From: Treponema sp.
GTDB taxonomy: Bacteria > Spirochaetota > Spirochaetia > Treponematales > Treponemataceae
NCBI GenBank assembly: GCA_016297805.1
Contig: JAEDFX010000005.1
Location: 1 to 48,918, forward strand
Length of the DNA stretch: 48,918 bases
Reading direction: 5' to 3'
The notes under the pieces were generated by a model. The model was not told where the DNA came from. It saw only the letters and a program-made list of their open reading frames with translations, and ran no database searches. A program made the position numbers and the translations under genes. Shown one piece after another: positions 7,455-16,354 of this stretch (its first letter is position 1; the number at the start of each line of letters is the position of its first letter).

Positions 7455-10225
7455 GACCTCTTAAAATTACTTTAACAGGCTTCTGTTCTTATTCAAAAAC
7501 AACAGTTATAGAATTAAGCAAGTTTGGTTCAGCCGGTCTTTATTTAATAACTGGAAACACAGGAGCAGGAAAAACTACAGTTTTTGATGCAATCACTTTT
7601 GCTTTGTATGGAGAAGCCAGTGGAGACAATCGTCAGGCAACTATGCTTCGTTCCAGCTTTGCCGGTCCTGAAACACCTACAGAAGTTGAACTGGTTTTTG
7701 AGTTGGGAGAAAAGCAGTACACAATAAAAAGAAATCCAACTTATCAGCGAAAAGCAAAAAAGGGTGATGGACTAACTATAGAGAATGCTAATGCCGCTTT
7801 AACAATGCCGGATGGCAAGATTCTTGAAGGAACAAAGGCAGTAGATAAAAAAATAATAGAACTTTTAGGAATAGATAAGGCTCAGTTTTCCCAGATTGTT
7901 ATGCTGGCTCAGGGAGATTTTCAGAAATTGCTTACGGAGGGAACAACAGCCCGACAGGAAATTTTCAGAAAGCTTTTTAAGACAGATAATTATCAGAAGC
8001 TGCAGAAGAAGCTAAGTGAAACAAGAAGCAGTCTTGGTGCAGAAGTTTCCAGACTTAGTGCCAGTTTAAATCAGTATATGCAGGGAACTGTTTGTGACAG
8101 TAACAGTTGTTTTGCAGAAGAACTTGAACAGGCAAAAACAGTGGAAATGGATTGGACAGAAAAAATCAGAATTCTGGAAAAGGTAATAGATTCTGATGAG
8201 ACTTTACAGGAAAATCTGAAGAAGGAAAATGAAGGATTCCAAAGTGCCTTAAGTGAAGCAGAAATTGCTCTGTCTGAGGCAGAAGGTCTTTTCAAGGAAC
8301 AAAAGCTTTTAGAAGAAAAAAAGAATCAGACTCTTCAGCAGGAAGAAAAGGTAAAACTTCTTGCATTGGAGCAGAAGAATGCTGAAGAAGCCCTAAATGA
8401 TAATGAAAAAAAATCTGAGCGGGCAACTTTAATTTCCAGTACTCTGGAAAAATATGATTTGGTAGAAAATAAGACAAAAGAATTACTTTCTGTGAATTCC
8501 CAGATTTCACAAAACTGTTCAAGAGAAAATCTGCTTGTGGAAAAAATTGAAAAAGATTCTCAAAAGCTTTTGATTCTTAAAAATGAACTGGCAGAACTGG
8601 ATAAATCTGGAGAAAAACGTGGGGAACTGACTTTACTGGAAAATCAAACCCAGACATTAATAGAAAAACTTGAAAAACTATCCTCTGATAATCAGAAATA
8701 TGAAAAAAATGTACTGCAATTAAAAAAAGCACAGGAAGAATATTTAACTGCAGGAGAAGAGGCACAGACTGCAGAAAAGGAATATTTACATCAGAATAAA
8801 TTATTTCTTGACGGGCAGGCTGGTATACTTGCAGAAGATTTAAAAGATAATGAACCATGTCCTGTTTGTGGTTCTGTTCATCATCCCTCTCCTGCACAGA
8901 AGACTCTTTTTGTGCCAACTGAGGATGAATTGAAAGCTGCAAAAGAAAAGGCAGACAAATTAAGTAAAACTGCTTCACAAAAAAGTGAGTCAGCATCAGT
9001 TTTAAAGAAGTCCTGTGATATGCTGGAAGATGTTATAAGGGATTCTGTAAGTACCTTGTTTACTGAAGCTGGGGAAAAAATTACAGATTTATCTTCAAAA
9101 ATCAATGAAGAATTAGGTGCCAGTAAAAAGAGACTGGAAGAAATTCAAAAAGAACTGGCAGCAGAAAATAAGAGAGCATTGCGACGTCAGGAGCTGCTGC
9201 AGATACTTCCTGAAAATGAGAAACTGATAGAAGAAATGAAGCAGCAGCTTTCTGCTGTTCAGGTTTCACTGGCAGGTGCTAAGGCAGAAAAAGATGGGCT
9301 GGAAAATATTCTGATGGACCTTAAGAAGGAACTTGAGTTTGAGACAAAACAGAATGCTCTGGCACAGATAGAAAAACTGCAGAAAGAAGTTGATTTTGCA
9401 AAGCGAACTGCAGAAACGGCCCGTAGTAAATATGTTGAAAACGATAAACTTTTGTGGCAGCTGAAAAACAGTGTTCAGGAATTGGAGACACGGTTGTCTG
9501 GTCTGAGCACAATAGATTTTGATGGCTTGCAGAAGGAAAAGGAACATAGATTACAGCTGGCAAAAGATTGCAGTGAAAAAATAAATGGAGTTTTTGCGAG
9601 AATTCAAAATAATAAATCGGCCCTGGATAACATTCGCCCAAATATAGATACTCTTTCTAAGCTTGAAAAAAAACTGTCATACGTTACAGAGCTTTCTAAT
9701 ACAGCTAATGGAATGCTCGGTCAGAAAAAAGCAAAGGTTATGCTGGAAACCTATGTTCAGATGGCTTATTTTGACAGAATTATTGCCCATGCCAACAAGC
9801 GGTTTATGATTATGTCTGGTGGGCAGTATGAACTGATTCGTAAAAAATCTGCAGACAATGCCCAGAGCCAGACTGGCCTTGAATTGAATGTAATAGACCA
9901 TTATAAAGGCTGCCAGCGGGATGTAAAATCATTATCTGGCGGAGAATCCTTTGAAGCATCCTTGTCTCTGGCCTTAGGACTTTCAGATGAAATTGCAGCT
10001 ACTGCTGGTGGCATCAGAATTGATACTATGTTTGTTGATGAAGGTTTTGGAACTCTTGATGCGGATACAATTCAGAAAGCTTATAACGCTCTTGCTGCTA
10101 TAACAGAAGGTAATAGACTTGTTGGTATTATTTCCCATGTGGATTATCTGAAAGAAAAAATAGATAAACAGCTGGTAGTTACTAAATTGCCGGAAGAGGG
10201 CAGTCTTGTAGAGATTAAGCTTTAA
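7451..10225 (+). CDS. sbcC: SbcCD nuclease, SbcC (Rad50-like) ATPase subunit
   Basis: An SMC-like ATPase of 924 residues. The N-terminal half-site has Walker A GNTGAGKT (35-42). Long heptad-rich coiled coils flank a zinc hook, CPVCG, with its first Cys at residue 470. The C-terminal half-site has the signature LSGGES and Walker B MFVDEGFGTLD. It powers and structures the SbcD nuclease. The ATG at 7451 has GGGAGGAAG just upstream and overlaps the sbcD stop by 4 nt; an in-frame TTG at 7436 is disfavoured. The hook sits at mid-length, as expected. The FliG-like gene starts 15 nt after the stop. Confidence 0.95.
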   Translation: MRPLKITLTGFCSYSKTTVIELSKFGSAGLYLITGNTGAGKTTVFDAITFALYGEASGDNRQATMLRSSFAGPETPTEVELVFELGEKQYTIKRNPTYQRKAKKGDGLTIENANAALTMPDGKILEGTKAVDKKIIELLGIDKAQFSQIVMLAQGDFQKLLTEGTTARQEIFRKLFKTDNYQKLQKKLSETRSSLGAEVSRLSASLNQYMQGTVCDSNSCFAEELEQAKTVEMDWTEKIRILEKVIDSDETLQENLKKENEGFQSALSEAEIALSEAEGLFKEQKLLEEKKNQTLQQEEKVKLLALEQKNAEEALNDNEKKSERATLISSTLEKYDLVENKTKELLSVNSQISQNCSRENLLVEKIEKDSQKLLILKNELAELDKSGEKRGELTLLENQTQTLIEKLEKLSSDNQKYEKNVLQLKKAQEEYLTAGEEAQTAEKEYLHQNKLFLDGQAGILAEDLKDNEPCPVCGSVHHPSPAQKTLFVPTEDELKAAKEKADKLSKTASQKSESASVLKKSCDMLEDVIRDSVSTLFTEAGEKITDLSSKINEELGASKKRLEEIQKELAAENKRALRRQELLQILPENEKLIEEMKQQLSAVQVSLAGAKAEKDGLENILMDLKKELEFETKQNALAQIEKLQKEVDFAKRTAETARSKYVENDKLLWQLKNSVQELETRLSGLSTIDFDGLQKEKEHRLQLAKDCSEKINGVFARIQNNKSALDNIRPNIDTLSKLEKKLSYVTELSNTANGMLGQKKAKVMLETYVQMAYFDRIIAHANKRFMIMSGGQYELIRKKSADNAQSQTGLELNVIDHYKGCQRDVKSLSGGESFEASLSLALGLSDEIAATAGGIRIDTMFVDEGFGTLDADTIQKAYNALAAITEGNRLVGIISHVDYLKEKIDKQLVVTKLPEEGSLVEIKL

Positions 10226-10240
10226 GGTGTAATATAGATT

Positions 10241-11527
10241 ATGAATGTAAAAGAATTTCGTGCAGCCGCATATTTAAAATCTGCAGATTTGAATAAGGAT
10301 GAAAATAATAATCTTACAGAAAAAACTGTTAAAAAAGCAGTTTTTCCTAGTTTTCAAACAAAAGAACAGGTGCAGGTTGTACAAAATCAAAAACAGAATC
10401 AGTATGAGAATCCACTGGTAAAAACACAGCAATTTGTAAAGCCTGTGCAAACAAATAATCAACAGTTGGAAAATGCTACAGATTATCTAAAAACAGGTGG
10501 ACTTTTAAAAGTTCCTGTAGATCAGCCAGCTCCAGATGGAAAAGATTCAGTTTATCGTCGGGTTGCAAAATTCCTTCTTTTAATTGGTGAAGATGAAGCA
10601 GCAAAAATTCTTCCTCATCTTTCGGAAAAGCAAATAGAAAAAATTATTCCGGAAATTGCTTCAATACGTTCTGTAGATAAAGACGAAGCTGCTGTAATTC
10701 TTGAGGAATTTAACGGTCTTATGGATAAGGCCAGAGAGCAGGGTGGTGTTGATACTGCACGGGAAATGCTGGAAAAAGCTTACGGAAAAAACCGTGCAGA
10801 ACAGATGCTGAAAAAAGCTCTGCCTCTTGAAGGGAAAATTCCTTTTGTTTATTTAAATGATGCAGATAATGAACGGGTTTATCAGCTTATAAATGATGAA
10901 AATGTTGGGGTTCAGTCTCTGGTGCTTTCTCATCTGGAGCCAAAAAAAGCCGCTGCAGTAATCAATCTTATGAAGCCTGAAGAAAAAAAAGAGGTAGTAT
11001 TAAGACTTGCTAAGATGGAGCCTGTATCCCCCGATTTGATTCACCGGGTTGATGAGGCAATGCACGAAAAATCCCTTAATATGACTGTAGAAAAGGCAGA
11101 AAATATAGATGGAAGAAATGCTCTTGCCCAGATTCTTAAAAAAATGGATATAGGAACTGAAAACGATATTTTGGGATATCTGTCAGAAGATGATCCGGAT
11201 TTGGGACAGGATTTGCGCAGCCGGTTGTTTACTATTGATGATGTAATCAAAGCGGATGATAAATTTGTACAGCAGAAGCTTAGAGAAATGACAGAAGTTG
11301 ATATTTCTTATTTGATTGCTGGAAAATCCGATGATTTCAGAGCTAAAATTCTGAATAATATTTCTTCTGGTCGCCGTACAGAAGTTCTTGAGCAGGAAGA
11401 AATCCTAAAACCAATGCGTCGTTCTGACTGTGATAAAATTACTGCTGAATTTTTCAGTAAGTTGCGCAGAGCGTATGAAGAAGGTCATCTGATTATAAAA
11501 GATAGAAATGAGGATACTTTCCTATAA
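10241..11527 (+). CDS. fliG: FliG paralogue (spirochaete FliG1 type), flagellar motor-associated
   Basis: A 428-residue protein. Residues 1-100 are a Gln/Asn/Lys-rich extension not found in ordinary FliG. From about residue 105 the FliG domains follow (VAKFLLLIGEDEAAKIL, then LVLSHLEPKKAAAVINLM, then the C-terminal domain). Two key sites diverge. The EHPQ motif that contacts FliM reads E220-N-V-G223. The C-terminal torque helix, aligned by eye to E. coli, has G377, E384, Q385 and R393 where R281, D288, D289 and R297 are expected. Spirochaetes have two FliG proteins; in Borrelia FliG1 is not the main switch protein. This fits FliG1. It starts 15 nt after sbcC, so the three genes may share a transcript. 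Confidence 0.85.
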   Translation: MNVKEFRAAAYLKSADLNKDENNNLTEKTVKKAVFPSFQTKEQVQVVQNQKQNQYENPLVKTQQFVKPVQTNNQQLENATDYLKTGGLLKVPVDQPAPDGKDSVYRRVAKFLLLIGEDEAAKILPHLSEKQIEKIIPEIASIRSVDKDEAAVILEEFNGLMDKAREQGGVDTAREMLEKAYGKNRAEQMLKKALPLEGKIPFVYLNDADNERVYQLINDENVGVQSLVLSHLEPKKAAAVINLMKPEEKKEVVLRLAKMEPVSPDLIHRVDEAMHEKSLNMTVEKAENIDGRNALAQILKKMDIGTENDILGYLSEDDPDLGQDLRSRLFTIDDVIKADDKFVQQKLREMTEVDISYLIAGKSDDFRAKILNNISSGRRTEVLEQEEILKPMRRSDCDKITAEFFSKLRRAYEEGHLIIKDRNEDTFL

Positions 11528-11572
11528 TATTAAAATTTAAATACTCATATAATCCACAAAGAGGTTACAGCA

Positions 11573-14500
11573 ATGTTCGATTTTAAAGATGCAGCAAATA
11601 TTGGAAAATCATACAAAGGGTTTACTCTCCTTTCTATTGATGATTTGCCAGATTACAAAACTCAGGCAGTTTTTTTACGTCATAAGCGTACAGGTCTGGA
11701 AGTTTATCACATCTTAAAAGAGGATAAGGAAAACCTTTTTGCATTTGCATTCCGCACCCTTGCAAAGGATTCAAAAGGTGCTGCCCATATTATGGAGCAT
11801 TCTGTTCTTTGTGGAAGTGAAAAATATCCTTTGAAAGAGCCTTTTAATACTCTTGCCAGTACTTGTTTAAGCACATTTTTGAATGCCCTTACATATCCAG
11901 ATAAAACAGTATATCCTGGGGCCTCTGTTGTTCGTGATGATTATTTTAATATGATGGATGTTTATGCAGATGCGGTATTCTTTCCAAAACTGGATTATTC
12001 AACCTTTATACAGGAAGGTCACCGTCTTGAACTTGATGAAAATGAAAAAATGAGTATTCAGGGGGTAGTTTACAACGAAATGAAGGGGAACTATTCCAAC
12101 TTCCAGCAAATTGCCTTTTCTGAAGTTGTACGAAACATGTTTCCCGAAAGTTATCCTGCTTTTGATTCCGGCGGAGATCCATTGAATATTCCAAGCCTTA
12201 CTTATGAAGAATTTCTGGATTTCCATCAGAAGTTCTATAATCCTGATAACTGTATTCTTTTCTTATACGGCGATATTCCTACAGAAACACAGCTGGATTT
12301 TTTAGATGAACGTTTTATGTCCAGAATCGAGAAAAAATATAACTGTACTAAGGATGTGGAAAACGGAGACTCAAAACTTCCATTAATAAAACCGGAAATT
12401 CTGGAGCTTCAAAAGCTTAATTTTATTGATGAAAGTAAGACTATAAAATCAATTGCACCAGAAACAGGTTCAACTGGAAACTTTGTTTGTATAAACTGGT
12501 ATTCTGGTTTAAATGACATGGAAAAATATTACCTGTCTCAGGTTTTAAGTGGAAATGATAGTTCTCCTTTGGATCATGCTCTTAAGGAATCAGAACTTGG
12601 AGATGAGGTTTCCACAGGAAATTTTGGCCAGTATAGTCAGGAATTCTTTACCGCTGGAATGTGGGGTGTAAAAAAAGGTAATGAAGAAAAGGTTTTTAAA
12701 CTTATAAAGAAAACTCTAAAAGAGGTTTACGAAAAGGGTGTTTCTCAAAAAGATATTGATTCGGCAGTAATGGGAATTGATTTCAATCTTCGAGAGGAAA
12801 ACCGATATTTTGGACCATATTCCATTCAGATTATGGAAAAGGTGTTAAAAGGATGGGTGCGGGGCGATGCCTGTGGAAGTCAGCTTACACCTATAAGTTC
12901 ATTTGAAAAAGTAAAAGAAAAAATCCGCACAGACAAGGATTATACAAAAAATCTTATAAAAAAATATTTCATTGATCCAGAAGTTGAGGTCCGTTTTGTT
13001 ATAGAACCCTCATCTGAATATTTTGAAAAAAGAAATGCTGCAGAAGCTGAATTAATCGAGAAACTGGGAAAAACTGTTGATAAAGAAAAACTTAAAAAAG
13101 ATTTGGAAACTCTTCATGCATATCAGCAACATGTGGAAACTTCTGAAGAAACCAGCTGTATACCTTCTACAAAATTAAGTTCCCTTGATCCGAAAGTGGA
13201 ATATGGAGAAAATGAACTGCAGTTTGTAACAGGTTATGATGGAAATAAAGTTCCTTTATTCATAAGTAAAGAAGAAACAAACGGTATTTTCTATCTGGAT
13301 GTTCTTTTTCCTTTTGATAATCTTGATACAAAATATTTTAAACATATGTCTCTGTTGGATTTCGTTCTTACAAATATGGGATGGAATGGTAAGAAATGGG
13401 ATGAATGTATTGCTCAGGCTGCCTGTATCGCTGGAGATGTATGGGGTTCAGTGTACTATGGAGGAATAAGTGATGCTCCAGAGTGCCTTGCTTTTGCAGA
13501 AAAGTATAAAGAATATAATTTCTGTGGACGTCAGTGGATTGGTTTAGGTTGTAAAGCTCTTACTAGTATGGCCGACGAAACTTTAAAACTTCTTACAGAA
13601 ATCACTACAACCATGAGTTTTGATGATAAAAAACGATTGAACAGCCTGATTCAGGATTTAAAAGCAGATAAGAAAACAAGTATTGTTTCTGCTGGAAGAG
13701 ATTATACTGTAAAACGTGCAAGTGCATTATGGAATGAGAATAATGCACTGCAAGAAATTCTTTGGGGAATTTCTCAGCTGGAAACTCTTGAAGGTTATAC
13801 AAAGAAGAATTTGAATCAGACTTTGGAAACTTTGAAATATATTTATTATGAAAGTCAGAAATCTGGTGGAATAATTCATATTACAGCAGATGAAGAATCT
13901 CTTAAGAAGATTCTGCCAATGCTGGAAGATTTTGCAAAAAATACAAAAATCACAAAGCTGTTACCTGGAAAAAAGCGAACTGTAGAAGACTATAAGCCAT
14001 ATATTTCTCAAAGTGAGGATATTAATACTTCAGATATTCAGCTTCTTAAGGTTGATACCCAGACCGGTTATGCAGCAGTTGTTACTCCAGCATCAAAATA
14101 TCTTACAAAAGAAAGTGCTGCAGAATTAATTTTTACTGAATGGATGAGTAATCATACATTATGGGATAAAATTCGTACTACTGGTGGTGCTTATGGTGGT
14201 CGTGCATATATTGATAATGTAGAAAGTAAAATTACATTCTTCTCATATAGAGATCCTACACCTGGTAAATCAGTGAATGTTTATCTTGATTCATTAAAAG
14301 ACCTGTGTAATAAGAATATACCTTCTGAAGAGATCGAAAAAACTATTGTTTGCTGCTATGGTGATGCAATTGTTCCAGTTTCTCCTAAAGATAGAGGTCA
14401 TAATACCTTTGATGGAATGCTTTATGCTAATCCACAGAGTTTAAGACTTCTCAAGGTTGAGAAGTTGCTTTCGGTAACACAGAAAGACGTTGCAGAGGCA

Positions 14501-14602
14501 TCTGAACGGTTGTATGAAGCAGCAAAAGAAAATTGTTATAAAGCAGTTTTCTGTGATAAAAAGGATAATACTGTTGGCAAAATTATACATATTCCGTTAT
14601 AA
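11573..14602 (+). CDS. M16C-family zinc metallopeptidase (PreP/falcilysin-like)
   Basis: A 1009-residue peptidase. The inverted zinc site is HIMEH, with ligands H72 and H76 and catalytic E75, and the third ligand is probably E169 in VVYNEMKGNYSN. The length, the motif near the N-terminus and the full four-domain architecture in one chain match the presequence protease/falcilysin group, which encloses and degrades short unfolded peptides. No signal peptide is visible, so cytoplasmic peptide turnover is most likely. GAGG lies upstream of the ATG. The C-terminal segment HTLWDKIRTTGGAYGG is typical of the R/Y pair region of M16 enzymes. Confidence 0.92.
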   Translation: MFDFKDAANIGKSYKGFTLLSIDDLPDYKTQAVFLRHKRTGLEVYHILKEDKENLFAFAFRTLAKDSKGAAHIMEHSVLCGSEKYPLKEPFNTLASTCLSTFLNALTYPDKTVYPGASVVRDDYFNMMDVYADAVFFPKLDYSTFIQEGHRLELDENEKMSIQGVVYNEMKGNYSNFQQIAFSEVVRNMFPESYPAFDSGGDPLNIPSLTYEEFLDFHQKFYNPDNCILFLYGDIPTETQLDFLDERFMSRIEKKYNCTKDVENGDSKLPLIKPEILELQKLNFIDESKTIKSIAPETGSTGNFVCINWYSGLNDMEKYYLSQVLSGNDSSPLDHALKESELGDEVSTGNFGQYSQEFFTAGMWGVKKGNEEKVFKLIKKTLKEVYEKGVSQKDIDSAVMGIDFNLREENRYFGPYSIQIMEKVLKGWVRGDACGSQLTPISSFEKVKEKIRTDKDYTKNLIKKYFIDPEVEVRFVIEPSSEYFEKRNAAEAELIEKLGKTVDKEKLKKDLETLHAYQQHVETSEETSCIPSTKLSSLDPKVEYGENELQFVTGYDGNKVPLFISKEETNGIFYLDVLFPFDNLDTKYFKHMSLLDFVLTNMGWNGKKWDECIAQAACIAGDVWGSVYYGGISDAPECLAFAEKYKEYNFCGRQWIGLGCKALTSMADETLKLLTEITTTMSFDDKKRLNSLIQDLKADKKTSIVSAGRDYTVKRASALWNENNALQEILWGISQLETLEGYTKKNLNQTLETLKYIYYESQKSGGIIHITADEESLKKILPMLEDFAKNTKITKLLPGKKRTVEDYKPYISQSEDINTSDIQLLKVDTQTGYAAVVTPASKYLTKESAAELIFTEWMSNHTLWDKIRTTGGAYGGRAYIDNVESKITFFSYRDPTPGKSVNVYLDSLKDLCNKNIPSEEIEKTIVCCYGDAIVPVSPKDRGHNTFDGMLYANPQSLRLLKVEKLLSVTQKDVAEASERLYEAAKENCYKAVFCDKKDNTVGKIIHIPL

Positions 14603-14642
14603 TATTTATGTTTAACTTGGTTATTAAGGAGTTTATATAGTT

Positions 14643-14861
14643 ATGGATAAGAAAACAAAGAAATGTATTCAAATGATGCGGGATTTAGTTTCTGATGTAC
14701 AGGGTGCTCCTTTCCCAGGTCCAGATTTGAAACCTGAATTGTATGAAATCTGGTACGAACATGCACAGAGAGCTGCAGTCGAGTGTTTTGAATATTTGAA
14801 TGCTAATTTTCCAGAAGAACAAAAGGATTTAGATAAAACAATAAATAAATTGTTTAATTAA
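14643..14861 (+). CDS. Small hypothetical protein, 72 aa
   Basis: I do not recognise this family. The ATG follows AAGGAG at somewhat long spacing, 40 nt after the peptidase stop, and a strong terminator begins 3 nt after its stop, so it is probably the last gene of that unit. The protein is acidic, has no signal peptide or membrane segment, contains a mid-protein PFPGPDLKPELYEIWYEHAQ stretch and looks helical elsewhere. The codon use, the start signal and the terminator position argue that it is a real gene. Confidence 0.7.
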   Translation: MDKKTKKCIQMMRDLVSDVQGAPFPGPDLKPELYEIWYEHAQRAAVECFEYLNANFPEEQKDLDKTINKLFN

Positions 14862-14863
14862 GT

Positions 14864-14897
14864 AAAAAGGATGCTTCTTAAGACGCATCCTTTTTTT
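14864..14897 (+). terminator. Intrinsic terminator after the 72-aa gene
   Basis: AAAAAGGATGC (14864-14874) pairs with GCATCCTTTTT (14885-14895) around a 10-nt loop, and the T run continues to 14897. It is a clear rho-independent terminator closing the unit that includes the M16C peptidase. Confidence 0.9.
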
Positions 14898-14958
14898 GTC
14901 TGCTAATGTTTTTATATAAAATGCCGAAAATATGAAGGAAGAAAGGTATTTTTGAGAC

Positions 14959-16134
14959 ATGGCAAACAAAAATAAGGTTTTAAAAGATTATAAATTTGGC
15001 CTTGCAGGAAACAAGAAGAAGTTAGGCGTTAACTATTTACGTTATATATTTAATGGACTTGAAGCTTCATCTGGTTCAGAACAGATGTTCTATGTAGAAT
15101 TAGAGATGATTAATCCTACAATTTCTCCATCAGAAGTCGTTTTGGGGTTTAAACCAAGAATAAATCTTTCTGCAGATGATTTACAGTATGCTCTTGCAGG
15201 AACTCAGGCTGCTAAAAATATAAATACAGAAACAATCGTTCAACCCTCATATTGTGCTATTAGAATTGGTATGTTGGGAAATAATCCAAAGCAAATTTGC
15301 TATTATTTTTCAACAAAAGATATGATATATAGTGCAAAACCATTCCAGATTGATATTAATAATAAACTGTTTACAGAAAATAAAATCAGTGGATTTTTAT
15401 CTGTGTCGCAGGAAGAAAAACTTGCTCATCCTGAATTATTTTCTGATGACGGTTATGTGACCTGGGATATTTCTTATGAAGTAGATGATGCAATATTAAA
15501 CGGATACAAGAAAAAGAATATTCGCTGGTTCCCTTTTGGATTAAATACACTATATACAGGAAAAATTAATTTTGATGGTGTTGATTATATTGTAGACCCA
15601 AGAAAATGCAGTGGCTATATTGAAAGATATTGGGGCGAAACATTCCCTGCAACCTGGTTCCATATATCATCTGCAAATATATCCAGCGTTATTACTGGCA
15701 AAACACTACAGAATTCATCATTCTCTGTTCAGGGAGTTTTTGAAAACAAAGTATCTTTTATTGGTAAATTTGAAGATTTAAAGCTCGAGCTTTGTGCTGA
15801 TACTTCCAACCGTCAATATTCTGTGGTATGGGATTGTACTCAAATGCCAGAGTGTGAAAATATCGATGAAAATCAGTTGCATTGGTCAGTAAGTTTAAAT
15901 AGCAAGCTTTGGATTATTGATATTGATATTTACTGTAGAATCAAAGATTTATTCAACCGTTCACTTGAACTTCCTGAGGGTAAGAGAAAAGTTCTTAATC
16001 TTCTTGAAGGCGCTTCAGGAACAGGGGAAATAAAAATTTACAAACATATTGGAAATACACTTGAACAGATTGAACATGTAAAACTTGTAAAAACAATCTG
16101 TGAATTTGGTGAATCCGAAGAAAGTAATATTTAA
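14959..16134 (+). CDS. Tocopherol-cyclase-like (lipocalin-type) protein
   Basis: A 391-residue, beta-rich protein with no clear signal peptide or membrane helix. Residues about 180-240 carry WFPFGLNTLYTGKI and, further on, YIERYWGETFPATWFHISS. These resemble the conserved NWG-x-FP-x-x-W signature of the tocopherol cyclase family. In plants and cyanobacteria that family closes the chromanol ring, but bacterial relatives outside them lack the rest of the pathway and their function is not established. None of the neighbours makes prenylquinones. I call the fold relationship with moderate confidence and make no claim about the reaction. Confidence 0.6.
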   Translation: MANKNKVLKDYKFGLAGNKKKLGVNYLRYIFNGLEASSGSEQMFYVELEMINPTISPSEVVLGFKPRINLSADDLQYALAGTQAAKNINTETIVQPSYCAIRIGMLGNNPKQICYYFSTKDMIYSAKPFQIDINNKLFTENKISGFLSVSQEEKLAHPELFSDDGYVTWDISYEVDDAILNGYKKKNIRWFPFGLNTLYTGKINFDGVDYIVDPRKCSGYIERYWGETFPATWFHISSANISSVITGKTLQNSSFSVQGVFENKVSFIGKFEDLKLELCADTSNRQYSVVWDCTQMPECENIDENQLHWSVSLNSKLWIIDIDIYCRIKDLFNRSLELPEGKRKVLNLLEGASGTGEIKIYKHIGNTLEQIEHVKLVKTICEFGESEESNI

Positions 16135-16164
16135 GTTATATGTACCTAAAAATTGAACACCGCA

Positions 16165-16180
16165 GGAAGTTTCAACTTCC
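16165..16180. repeat. Small inverted repeat preceding the giant hairpin
   Basis: GGAAGT (16165-16170) and ACTTCC (16175-16180) form a 6-bp stem with a 4-nt loop. It lies 30 nt after the tocopherol-cyclase-like stop and 8 nt before the 61-nt hairpin. There is no T run after it. It may be part of the same repeat element. Confidence 0.4.
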
Positions 16181-16186
16181 GAGGAT

Positions 16187-16256
16187 GTGGAACAGAGATG
16201 TCAGTCATCAGCGTATCACAGATACACTGATGACTGACATCTCTGTTCCGCTTTTT
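16187..16256. repeat. 61-nt near-perfect hairpin followed by a T tract
   Basis: Bases 16189-16217 and 16221-16249 are inverted copies over 29 positions with one mismatch (C16212/A16226) and a 3-nt loop (ACA). G16187-C16251 and T16188-G16250 extend the stem, and five T follow (16252-16256). It could end transcription from the tocopherol-cyclase-like gene, but the stem is far longer and more GC-balanced than the other terminators here. It abuts copy B of the dispersed repeat, suggesting one composite element. A terminator, mobile-element end or structured RNA are all possible. Confidence 0.75.
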
Positions 16257-16304
16257 CTGAACATTCCAGATTTGTTTGACTGCGCATTAATTAATCCTAC
16301 AATT
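16216..16304 (-). repeat. Dispersed repeat, copy B, with a 23-codon mini-ORF
   Basis: Bases 16264-16304 repeat 40-80 with three differences. On the minus strand the same AGGA, 7-nt spacer and ATG (16287-16285) occur. The frame starts M-R-S-Q-T-N-L-E, so two of the first eight residues differ from copy A. It runs into the hairpin and stops at 16218-16216 after 23 codons. It is antisense to the flanking genes. The shared start signal may be selected or just part of a young repeat. Confidence 0.6.
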
Positions 16305-16331
16305 TAATAAAAAAACTTGCCGAAGCTTATT

Positions 16332-16354
16332 TTCATTATTACTTTAATAATGAA
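16332..16354 (+). promoter_or_regulatory. Inverted repeat overlapping the clpB translation start region
   Basis: TTCATTATTA (16332-16341) and TAATAATGAA (16345-16354) are perfect 10-bp inverted repeats with a 3-nt spacer. The right arm contributes the first bases of the Shine-Dalgarno GAAGG (16352-16356), 8 nt before the clpB ATG. As RNA it would be a weak, AU-rich hairpin touching the ribosome site, the layout of a simple RNA thermometer. As DNA it would cover the best -10 position (16340-16345) of a TTGCCG-type promoter at 16317 and could be an operator. The CIRCE consensus is not present. Confidence 0.5.

Noticed and set aside
9266..9641. Two overlapping antisense frames inside sbcC (also 8577-8996)
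   Set aside because: They are shadows of the coiled-coil coding sequence; sbcC domains are continuous across them.
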